Notes under the pieces: model-generated
Databases searched by the model: none
What the model was told of the DNA's origin: nothing
Seen by the model: only the letters and a program-made list of their open reading frames with translations
Shown here: positions 25,552 through 32,392 of the stretch, in pieces
How the letters are laid out: every line of letters starts with the position of its first letter
Numbering within the stretch: position 1 is the first letter of the stretch
Position numbers and translations under genes: made by a program
DNA from: Eubacteriales bacterium
Lineage (GTDB): Bacteria > Bacillota > Clostridia > Oscillospirales > Oscillospiraceae
Assembly: GCA_030531595.1 (NCBI GenBank)
Contig: JAUNND010000008.1
Coordinates: 1-50,649, forward strand
Reading direction: 5' to 3'
DNA: 50,649 bases

Positions 25552-27138
25552 ATGATGTTTGAAATTGACGAAAATATAACATTTCCCGGATTGTTTGAAA
25601 ATGTTGTCAGAGAATTTCCGCAAAGACCGGCGCTGGAGACATCAGACACAAGCTATACATATGCACAGCTTGACAGACGAGTAAGAAATCTCTCTGCGGG
25701 CCTGTCGAAGATCGGGGTAAAGCGGGGAGACCATGTCTGTATCTGGGCAGAGATGCGTATTGACACTGCGATCACTTATTATGCTCTTATGCGCATCGGT
25801 GCCGCATCCGTCATGATGCGGACAGGCACACCGGAAAACATGCTTGCGGATATCATTGATAAAAGCGACAGCGTGCTTGTCATATGCGGCTGCGAGCAGG
25901 TAGATATGTTCCGAAGAGCGTCGCTTCCGGAAAGCGTACGTGCGATCGTTTCCGTGACAGACAGTGAAAATGCCGACTACAGCTTTTCACAGCTTGAAAA
26001 AATCGGTGAGCAGATGGGGGAACGGGAGTTCAAAGAGCTTGAAAACAGAGTTGACGGCACCGAGACCTCCGAGATACTTTTCACCTCCGGAACAACCGGC
26101 ATCCCTAAGATGGTCGTGATCAGCCAGTATGCCAGACTGAATATGGGCAGACTGCTTGCATACAATCTGCGTGCCGATTCAAATGACAAGTTCCTCAACG
26201 CTCTGCCGATGTTTCACTGCTTTTCCCTCGGGTCCAATCTTACGGTGGCACTTGCCGTCGGTGCGTGCGTGCATTTTCCTGACAGCCGCCATACAACCGA
26301 TATTATCAAGGCGATTCGCAGAGGATGTACGGTTTTCAATGCCGTGCCGACACAGTTTACCGTGCTTTTAAAACGCCGGGATCTGACAGATGAAGACTTT
26401 GTAAAGCTTCGTGTGGGTATGGTCGGGGGCTCTGTGTGCAATACGGAGCTGTTCCGGCAGATCGAAGAGCGGCTCGGCGTAACGCTTGTCTCCACTCTCG
26501 GCATGACCGAATGTGCGGGCGGAGTTACGATGGCGAGTCTGGACGATGACCTGACTACAAGGTGCATGACTCTCGGCAAGGTGCTTCTCGGGGATGAATG
26601 CAGGATCGCGGACATCCGTACGGGCGAGACTCTGCCGGACGGCGAGAAGGGGGAATTCTGCGTACGCGGCTTCTCACAGATGAAGGGCTACTACAAGGAG
26701 CCCGAGCTTACGGCAAAGGCTGTGGACAGTGAAGGCTGGTTCCACTCGGGAGATCTTGCATGGCGCGATGAAAACGGCAACATAAACCTTGCCGGGCGCA
26801 TCAAGGAGCTTATTATCCGCTCGGGCGAGAATATCTGCCCCGGCGAGATCGAGAGCGCGATATTGCAGATGGAGCAGGTGGCAGCCGTCAAGGTCGCTGC
26901 CGCGCCGGATGAGGTCTTCGGAGAAGAGGTCTGCGCCGTCATCGTACCCGAAAAGGGGAGAAACGTTACAAACCGCGAGATCATAGAGCATCTGAGAGGC
27001 AGGGTGGAGCTGAACAGGATACCGAGATACTATGTCTATCTCAAAGAGCTACCTCTGAATCCGGTAGGAAAGCCCGATCTGGTCGCCATTCAGAAGCTTG
27101 CAGCCGACGCTGCGGGAACGCCCAAAGAAGTAATATAA
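25552..27138 (+). CDS. Class I adenylate-forming enzyme (acyl-CoA synthetase-like, 528 aa)
   Basis: Activates a carboxylic acid with ATP, probably to its CoA thioester. ATP loop TSGTTGIPKMV near residue 180; GMTECAGG (A5-type TE motif); WFHSGDLAW with the ribose-binding Asp; hinge GRIKELIIRSGENICPGEIE; and the C-terminal catalytic Lys in NPVGKPD. It is free-standing, with no carrier-protein or condensation domain. The acyl-binding pocket cannot be read, so fatty, aryl or amino acid substrates remain possible. The start is the first of two adjacent ATGs (25552/25555), following AAAGGTGA at 25534-25541. Own strong promoter; divergent from the peptide exporter, so a functional link is possible but unproven. 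Confidence 0.9.
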   Translation: MMFEIDENITFPGLFENVVREFPQRPALETSDTSYTYAQLDRRVRNLSAGLSKIGVKRGDHVCIWAEMRIDTAITYYALMRIGAASVMMRTGTPENMLADIIDKSDSVLVICGCEQVDMFRRASLPESVRAIVSVTDSENADYSFSQLEKIGEQMGEREFKELENRVDGTETSEILFTSGTTGIPKMVVISQYARLNMGRLLAYNLRADSNDKFLNALPMFHCFSLGSNLTVALAVGACVHFPDSRHTTDIIKAIRRGCTVFNAVPTQFTVLLKRRDLTDEDFVKLRVGMVGGSVCNTELFRQIEERLGVTLVSTLGMTECAGGVTMASLDDDLTTRCMTLGKVLLGDECRIADIRTGETLPDGEKGEFCVRGFSQMKGYYKEPELTAKAVDSEGWFHSGDLAWRDENGNINLAGRIKELIIRSGENICPGEIESAILQMEQVAAVKVAAAPDEVFGEEVCAVIVPEKGRNVTNREIIEHLRGRVELNRIPRYYVYLKELPLNPVGKPDLVAIQKLAADAAGTPKEVI

Positions 27139-27176
27139 AAAGATTCGGAGCGGGAAATCAATTTTCTCGCTCTGAT

Positions 27177-27863
27177 TTATTTTATGTACAGTATATTACA
27201 GAGAAAACCGACGCTCTCTTCACGGGTATAGTCCTCATACTCTTTTCGGCTGATATAATACCTTCTGCCCCACGATGACACGGTCATCCATTTGTCGTCA
27301 AGAGCGGTCATAGTCATGTAGTGGGCCTTGACGGAAGCGGCAGGAATGTACTCCCCGTCAGCTGTACGGGTATAGAGTTTAAGCCGTTTCTTTCCCCACA
27401 CGGCGGGAAAATTCACACCGACGGAGAAAATGACGGGGATATCACGCGCGAGCATATCTGCGGCTCTGTCCCACAGAGGAGCGGACAGAACACAGCGTTT
27501 AACACGGTAGGGGAGAGCGCAGCGGATAAAGAAAACGTCAAGACCCGCCGCCATGGTAATCGCGTTGATGCCGCGCATCGGTATGAGCGGAAGAAAGCGA
27601 TGAACGAGCTTTTCCAACAGAGCGTTATAGAGATCGATCGGAACGGCACCGCCGGCGGGAAGAGCGTCAAAGCCCTCATATCGGACGGGACTGTGGTATC
27701 TGTGCAGATATAATAGCAGATCAAGCGCCGCGACAGGCCCACAGCCGCATTTCCGTATGTTTTTTGAGGCGGAGAGCATCTGACTCCCTCCGTAAAACTT
27801 CCATCCGTTTCTCTCGACGGATGTGTAATCGTGTTGCAAAGAAACCGGCTTCAAAACTCCCAC
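27177..27863 (-). CDS. Putative papain-fold (C39-like) cysteine peptidase-like protein (228 aa)
   Basis: Not assigned to a named family with certainty. The layout is papain/C39-like: Cys41 at a helix start in KCGCGPVAALDLLLYL, His181 in VKAHYMTMTALDDKWMTVSSWG, and SSWG (197-200) where classical enzymes have N/D-SWG. The Asn/Asp of the triad seems replaced by Ser, so it may be a non-proteolytic acyltransferase-like member or an inactive form. There is no signal peptide, so it is presumably cytoplasmic. It converges with the ligase gene and diverges from the MoxR operon. Confidence 0.65.
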   Translation of the reverse strand: MGVLKPVSLQHDYTSVERNGWKFYGGSQMLSASKNIRKCGCGPVAALDLLLYLHRYHSPVRYEGFDALPAGGAVPIDLYNALLEKLVHRFLPLIPMRGINAITMAAGLDVFFIRCALPYRVKRCVLSAPLWDRAADMLARDIPVIFSVGVNFPAVWGKKRLKLYTRTADGEYIPAASVKAHYMTMTALDDKWMTVSSWGRRYYISRKEYEDYTREESVGFLCNILYIK

Positions 27864-27913
27864 GCTCCAAACTCAAAACTTCATACGCAATATAATAAAC
27901 TTTTTACTCCCTG

Positions 27914-27942
27914 TTTACAAGCGTCGTATTTGAGAATATAAT
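27914..27942 (+). promoter_or_regulatory. Promoter of the MoxR/VWA operon
   Basis: TTTACA (27914-27919), 17-bp spacer, TATAAT (27937-27942), 35 bp before the start codon. Confidence 0.8.
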
Positions 27943-27976
27943 CAGCGAATAGAAATATACTATGCGGAGGCTTAAT

Positions 27977-28894
27977 ATGCTTGATTTTCTGAAAAGCGAG
28001 GGTATAGACAGCGGTATCATCGAAGCGATCGGAGAGTTCAGAACGAAATACCCTGCCGATGAGAAAGATGAATACCGTATCCCGCGCCCGAAATACCGTT
28101 ACTACGGCAAAGAGGTCTGGGAAAGTGCTCTGGCGGCGATCCTTGCGGGAGAAAATCTCCTGCTCGTCGGACCGAAGGCTACGGGTAAAAATGTTCTGGC
28201 CGAAAATCTTTCCGCCGTTTTCAACCGCCCGCAGTGGGACATTTCGTTTTACCTGAATACGGACGCCGCATCACTGATCGGCACCGATACCTTCCGAAAC
28301 GGAGAGGTCACCTGGCGACGCGGACCTGTTTACTGCTGTGCCGAGCAGGGCGGATTCGGTATCCTTGACGAGATCAATATGGCAAAAAACGAGTCTCTTT
28401 CCGTGCTCCATGCGACCCTTGACTTTCGCCGCATCATTGACGTGCCCGGATATGAGCGCATAACCCTTGCACCCTGCACCCGTTTTATCGCAACGATGAA
28501 CTACGGATACGCAGGAACAAGAGAGCTCAACGAAGCGCTCGCATCCCGCTTTATGGTCATAAATATGCCGGTCATTTCCGAGGAAAACCTTTCAAAGCTC
28601 ATGACTGAGCAGTATCCCGAGCTGAAGCCATCTTATGCCCGGGAGCTTTCGAAGCTTTTCCATGAAATCCGCGCAAAATGCGACAGCGCCGAGATATCCA
28701 CCAAGGCTCTCGACCTGCGCGGACTTCTCGCTTCCGTTATGCTCGTAAAACAGGGACTTACTCTCGGACGGTCTCTTGAAATGGGAATTACAAATAAATC
28801 CTTTGACGATTTCGAACGTCAGCTTGTGGCAGACATCATATCCGCCAGAATTGACGCATCTCTTACATCGGACGAGATTTTTGAGAAGAAATGA
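27977..28894 (+). CDS. MoxR-family AAA+ ATPase (305 aa)
   Basis: AAA+ chaperone-like ATPase of the MoxR/CbbQ/NorQ type. Walker A GPKATGKN at residues 65-72, Walker B GFGILDEIN at 127-135, sensor-1 FIATMNYGYAGTRELNEALASRF with the arginine finger, and a helical lid after 210. Such ATPases work with a VWA partner to remodel or insert cofactors into target enzymes. The partner gene overlaps its stop by four bases. The start at 27977 follows GGAGG; the ATG at 27962 lacks one. The target complex is not evident. Confidence 0.9.
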   Translation: MLDFLKSEGIDSGIIEAIGEFRTKYPADEKDEYRIPRPKYRYYGKEVWESALAAILAGENLLLVGPKATGKNVLAENLSAVFNRPQWDISFYLNTDAASLIGTDTFRNGEVTWRRGPVYCCAEQGGFGILDEINMAKNESLSVLHATLDFRRIIDVPGYERITLAPCTRFIATMNYGYAGTRELNEALASRFMVINMPVISEENLSKLMTEQYPELKPSYARELSKLFHEIRAKCDSAEISTKALDLRGLLASVMLVKQGLTLGRSLEMGITNKSFDDFERQLVADIISARIDASLTSDEIFEKK

Positions 28895-30597
28895 AAGAAG
28901 TAAATGAGCTGCAGGTCAAACGCGCAGTTAATATAATATGGAACTGTGCCGATGATCACGCTTTTAAACCGGATTTTAAGGCCTATGACAGCGACGGCAA
29001 TGCGGAAATATACTGGAATTGTATTTTCGGAGCAGTGCGACGGCATTATGACTATGAGAAATTTGTTCCCGTTTTCAGAGCCTTTGAACAATATGAGGAT
29101 GCACAACTTTATCAGGCGCTTTTCTGGCTCGGTCTTGAAAACTGCGTTTTTCCCAGAGAGGTCAGCAGCCGCCCCGTGCTTGCGTCGCTGCGAAAGGAGT
29201 ATGCGCAGGACTTTATAAAGGAGTTTCCGGACGGAGACGGTTATCATCTCTATGAAGCCCTTGCCTCGGCACATTGGAAGCGTGTACTCGGCACAGAGCC
29301 GAAAATGAGTCGGTACGACATAAAGCTTCTTGACGAGCTTGAATTTTCACGGGAATTGTCCGAAGAGCAGATCGTTGAGCTGACAGGAGAGCTTTTTAAG
29401 CGTTGGTTTGACATCTGCACGGAGGAAAAGAAGAAAGAAAAAAGATTTACTCTTTTAGGGCTTCGAAAGAATAAAGCGTCGCTCAGAAAAAGCCGTTTCG
29501 GGAAATTCGGCAAAGGCTTTGCAGAGCATACCGACACATACGGCGGCGGTGCGATGACGGGTGATCAGGACAGACAGCTTAAAACCAAAATGTCCGATTC
29601 CGAGCTGAGAGCATTTATTACAACGAAGTACGGAAAACCCTTCCTTAACGAGCGGGAGACAGGTGAGGCGGAACGGACGATCTGCCGCGGCAGCCATAAG
29701 GACTGTCATCTGCACTTCACAAACGGCGAGAGAGTAAAGATCAGCGAGATACAAAACGGTTTTGAAGCGCTTGAGCGCCAGCGGGAGAGTGAACAGATCG
29801 AGAAAAACCGCCTTTCCTATGAGGCAAATATTGCTCAGAACCGTATAAATATCGCAAGACTGGCCGATAAAATCCAAAACTCAGTACTTCTGCATATGCA
29901 GCCCTCACCTGTAAGAACCGATAACGGTGCGCTTGACGGAGGCAGAGTCTGGAGAGCCGCTGCACTTGACGACAACCGCGTCTTTACAAAATACGAGAAC
30001 GACAATATGGGCGAGCTGACGGTGGATATCCTGCTCGATGCTTCCACCTCACAGAAGTACAGACAGGAGACCGTGTCCGCACAGGGGTATATGATCGCGG
30101 AGAGTCTCACAAGATGCGGCATACCGTGCAGAGTAATGTCGTTTTGCTCCATGACGGGATATACGGTACTTCGCATTTTCCGTGATTACAACAAGCCCTC
30201 TGATAATAAGAAGATATTCGAATATGTCTCTAACGGCTGCAACCGTGACGGACTTGCGATCTCGGCCGCCCGATATCTCATGAACAAAACGCCCTCGGGA
30301 CATAAGCTGCTTATCGTTCTGTCCGACGTAAAGCCAAATGACATCATAAAGGTCGCGGCGAGAGCGGGAGACGAGCCGGAGCTGTATGAGGGCGCGGCCG
30401 GCGTCACCAATACCGCCTTTGAGGTACGGCGGGCCAGAGCGGAGGGCATTTCCGTGATCTGCGTTTTTACCGGCAACGATGAGGATGTGGCTTCTGCAAA
30501 GCTCGTCTACGGCAGAGATTTCGCAAGGATACAGAGCCTTGACAAGCTGGCAGATACGGTAGGCCGACTGATACAGAACAGAATAAAAAACCTTTGA
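28891..30597 (+). CDS. VWA-domain protein, partner of the MoxR ATPase (568 aa)
   Basis: CobT/NorD-like protein. Residues 1-370 are mostly helical and charged, with a Lys-rich stretch (EEKKKEKRFTLLGLRKNK); the C-terminal 190 residues form a von Willebrand A domain. The MIDAS motif is D383-A-S-T-S387, followed by a CNRDG segment and LSDVKPND, giving the usual metal ligands. With the MoxR ATPase it probably forms a remodelling machine comparable to NorQD or RavA-ViaA. Four-base overlap with the ATPase gene (ATGA). A perfect promoter for the next element starts 25 bp after the stop. Confidence 0.88.
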   Translation: MKEVNELQVKRAVNIIWNCADDHAFKPDFKAYDSDGNAEIYWNCIFGAVRRHYDYEKFVPVFRAFEQYEDAQLYQALFWLGLENCVFPREVSSRPVLASLRKEYAQDFIKEFPDGDGYHLYEALASAHWKRVLGTEPKMSRYDIKLLDELEFSRELSEEQIVELTGELFKRWFDICTEEKKKEKRFTLLGLRKNKASLRKSRFGKFGKGFAEHTDTYGGGAMTGDQDRQLKTKMSDSELRAFITTKYGKPFLNERETGEAERTICRGSHKDCHLHFTNGERVKISEIQNGFEALERQRESEQIEKNRLSYEANIAQNRINIARLADKIQNSVLLHMQPSPVRTDNGALDGGRVWRAAALDDNRVFTKYENDNMGELTVDILLDASTSQKYRQETVSAQGYMIAESLTRCGIPCRVMSFCSMTGYTVLRIFRDYNKPSDNKKIFEYVSNGCNRDGLAISAARYLMNKTPSGHKLLIVLSDVKPNDIIKVAARAGDEPELYEGAAGVTNTAFEVRRARAEGISVICVFTGNDEDVASAKLVYGRDFARIQSLDKLADTVGRLIQNRIKNL

Positions 30598-30621
30598 TCC
30601 GGAGGATCGGAGTATGCATCC

Positions 30622-30650
30622 TTGACAAGTCCGCGAGCATAGAATATAAT
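30622..30650 (+). promoter_or_regulatory. Consensus promoter driving the structured RNA
   Basis: TTGACA (30622-30627), 17-bp spacer, TATAAT (30645-30650): both boxes match consensus exactly. No coding frame follows within 700 bp, only a structured RNA and a terminator. Confidence 0.9.
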
Positions 30651-30656
30651 ATATAC

Positions 30657-30803
30657 ACTCTTTGCACTGCAATCTGATCTACAGTACAAACTGAGCAGGC
30701 AACGGTTTTGACCGTGGAGCCGGGTTACCGAAATGTAACAGCGGAGAGTGTGAAAACACCCTTTGCGGGACAGTGATATGTTCCGCGGAGAGGTGTCTTT
30801 TTT
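30657..30803 (+). ncRNA. Candidate structured non-coding RNA or riboswitch-like leader (~147 nt)
   Basis: Begins just after a perfect promoter and ends in an intrinsic terminator. Elements visible: ACGGT-ttg(t)-ACCGT hairpin at about 30702-30714, GTTAC-CGAAAT-GTAAC hairpin at 30724-30739, GTGT-GAAA-ACAC at 30749-30759, then the terminator: ACACC (30756-30760) with GGTGT (30792-30796) around a 7-bp inner helix (30765-30771 with 30780-30786), and six Ts at 30798-30803. The GTGT/ACAC hairpin and the terminator stem compete for the same bases, as in an attenuator. GGAGCCGGGTTACCGAA recalls the 3' end of the c-di-GMP-I motif, but the GCAAAGC core is absent, so I assign no class. Confidence 0.5.
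30756..30803 (+). terminator. Intrinsic terminator of the structured RNA
   Basis: Outer stem ACACC/GGTGT, inner stem GCGGGAC/GTTCCGC (one G-T pair), then six T residues; 106 bp downstream of the -10 box. Confidence 0.75.
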
Positions 30804-30868
30804 ACCGTTCGGGAGAATTGAAAATGGTTATGTGATGTAGTTTTCGTATCAGACGCCTTTTGAAGCAT

Positions 30869-30899
30869 TAACCGCGCAAAGCGCGGCTCTTAAATGCTG
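30869..30899. repeat. Two-part hairpin upstream of the 143-bp array
   Basis: An AGCATT/AATGCT outer stem encloses a CCGCGC-aaa-GCGCGG inner stem. It lies between the RNA terminator and the left 11-bp inverted repeat and has no T-run, so it is probably a palindromic repeat rather than a terminator. Confidence 0.5.
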
Positions 30900-30905
30900 C
30901 AAAAG

Positions 30906-30916
30906 TTCTGATTAAA
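30906..30916. repeat. Left arm of an 11-bp inverted repeat flanking the array
   Basis: TTCTGATTAAA; its perfect reverse complement TTTAATCAGAA lies at 31356-31366, immediately at the right edge of the third repeat unit. The pair encloses 439 bp containing the tandem array. Confidence 0.7.
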
Positions 30917-30926
30917 AATGTCTTGT

Positions 30927-31355
30927 TTTACTGTGAAAGCTCCGCTTCCGCAGTAAAATTATAATAATCGCCCGTTCCTCGCCCCTGACGGGGCAACCGG
31001 AACGGATGCGAAAAACTCCCATGCGCAGTCAGCTTTCATTTATCGTGGTGCACATTTGGCGCATGGGAGTTTACTGTGAAAGCTCCGCTTCCGCAGTAAA
31101 ATTATAATAATCGCCCGTTCCTCGCCCCTGACGGGGCAACCGGAACGGATGCGAAAAACTCCCATGCGCAGTCAGCTTTCATTTATCGTGGTGCACATTT
31201 GGCGCATGGGAGTTTACTGTGAAAGCTCCGCTTCCGCAGTAAAATTATAATAATCGCCCGTTCCTCGCCCCTGACGGGGCAACCGGAACGGATGCGAAAA
31301 ACTCCCATGCGCAGTCAGCTTTCATTTATCGTGATGCACATTTGGCGCATGGGAG
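30927..31355. repeat. Three tandem 143-bp units, each with three hairpins
   Basis: Units at 30927-31069, 31070-31212 and 31213-31355 repeat exactly every 143 bp. The only difference I see is one G to A in the third unit (GTGGTGCAC becomes GTGATGCAC). Each unit has hairpin 1 (TTTACTG/CAGTAAA), hairpin 2 (CCGTTCC…GCCCC/GGGGC…GGAACGG) and hairpin 3 (14-bp arm AAACTCCCATGCGC and its complement, 31013-31026 with 31059-31072 in unit 1). The 3' arm of hairpin 3 shares its TTT with hairpin 1 of the next unit. No coding frame runs through. The identity implies recent amplification. Confidence 0.92.
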
Positions 31356-31366
31356 TTTAATCAGAA
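31356..31366. repeat. Right arm of the 11-bp inverted repeat flanking the array
   Basis: TTTAATCAGAA, reverse complement of 30906-30916. It directly abuts an ATG at 31367 in the CDF frame, so any insertion here changed the 5' leader of that gene. Confidence 0.7.
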
Positions 31367-31384
31367 ATGAGTATGAGGTGTGTC

Positions 31385-32260
31385 ATGGAAGAGAAGAAGA
31401 TCGTCAGAAAACTTTCACTGATCGGTATAGGCGGTAATATCCTGCTTGTGGCGTTCAAGCTGTATGCGGGAATTGCGGGAAAGTCCGGCGCAATGTTATC
31501 GGACGCCATACATTCTCTGTCGGACGTTTTTGCGACATTAATCGCGTTTCTCGGCGTGCGAATGGCAAATAAGGCTCCGGACAGTGAGCACCCCTACGGT
31601 CATGACCGTTTTGAGTGTCTCGCTTCCCTTACGCTGGGACTGATCCTTGCCGGAACCGGGATTGGGATCGGTGCGAGCGGTATAAGGACAATAGCGGCGG
31701 GCAATTATGCCGCCCTTGAAATTCCGAAAGGAATTGCTCTTGCAGCCGCAGTCGTTTCGATCGTAGTCAAAGAGGGTATGTTCAGATATACAAAATACTA
31801 TGCCGTCAAGCTCAATTCCTCCGCATTTATGGCAGACGCATGGCATCACCGCTCGGACGCACTGTCCTCTGTCGGCTCCTTGGCCGGCATCGGAGGGGCG
31901 ATGCTCGGTTATCCGGTACTTGACAGTGCGGCAAGCGTCATAATATGTATGTGTATTTTGAAGGTCGCGTACGATATTCTGAAGGATGCTCTCAAAAAGC
32001 TGCTTGATACTTCCTGTGATAAGGCGCTTGTTGATGAGCTGAAAGTTTTTATCACGGCACAGGAGGGTGTTGACGCGCTCGACATACTTCACACAAGACA
32101 GTTCGGCGATAAAATATACATAGACGCGGAAATATCCGTTGACGGGAATATGACGCTTCGGGAGGCTCATGCCATCGCTGAGCGTGTCCACGACGCGGTA
32201 GAGCGGAAATATCCGAACACAAAGCATATCATGATCCACGAAAACCCGACAGAAAAATAA
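31385..32260 (+). CDS. Cation diffusion facilitator (CDF) metal transporter (291 aa)
   Basis: Six-helix metal/H+ antiporter exporting a divalent cation. Aligned by eye with FieF, the transport site is H43/D47 in TM2 (HSLSD) and H154/D158 in TM5 (HHRSD). An HxxxD pair in both helices is the arrangement associated with Zn2+-type CDFs rather than the Asp-rich Mn2+ site. The HPYGHDRFE loop and a C-terminal cytoplasmic domain (about 205-291) are standard. The start at 31385 (MEEKK) follows GAGGTG; an ATG at 31367 abuts the flanking repeat. No promoter is obvious between the repeat array and the gene, so expression may come through the array. Confidence 0.9.
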   Translation: MEEKKIVRKLSLIGIGGNILLVAFKLYAGIAGKSGAMLSDAIHSLSDVFATLIAFLGVRMANKAPDSEHPYGHDRFECLASLTLGLILAGTGIGIGASGIRTIAAGNYAALEIPKGIALAAAVVSIVVKEGMFRYTKYYAVKLNSSAFMADAWHHRSDALSSVGSLAGIGGAMLGYPVLDSAASVIICMCILKVAYDILKDALKKLLDTSCDKALVDELKVFITAQEGVDALDILHTRQFGDKIYIDAEISVDGNMTLREAHAIAERVHDAVERKYPNTKHIMIHENPTEK

Positions 32261-32306
32261 TACTGCAGAGCGCGAGATTATCTTCCGCCGTATATGCATA
32301 AATTTG

Positions 32307-32335
32307 TTGATTATTTGACAAAGACGGTTTATAAT
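32307..32335 (+). promoter_or_regulatory. Promoter of the FAD oxidoreductase operon
   Basis: TTGATT (32307-32312), 17-bp spacer, TATAAT (32330-32335). The start codon is 57 bp downstream, with a palindrome at the expected transcription start. Confidence 0.75.
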
Positions 32336-32340
32336 ACAAC

Positions 32341-32355
32341 TGTGGTATAGCCACA
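32341..32355. promoter_or_regulatory. Possible operator palindrome at the start of the FAD oxidoreductase transcript
   Basis: TGTGG-TATAG-CCACA, 5-bp arms around a 5-bp centre, placed 5 bp after the -10 box where a repressor would block transcription. A further ATGTGGC half-site follows at 32361-32367. The regulator is unknown. Confidence 0.4.
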
Positions 32356-32392
32356 AATCAATGTGGCAATTTAATTGAGGGAGGAAACAGAT

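Noticed and set aside
27962-27976. Upstream ATG of the MoxR gene (27962)
   Set aside because: GGAGG lies between it and the ATG at 27977, so it serves the latter.
30715-30745. Possible c-di-GMP-I riboswitch (GGAGCCGGGTTACCGAA)
   Set aside because: Only the 3' segment resembles the motif. The conserved GCAAAGC core and tetraloop helix upstream are absent, so no riboswitch class is claimed.
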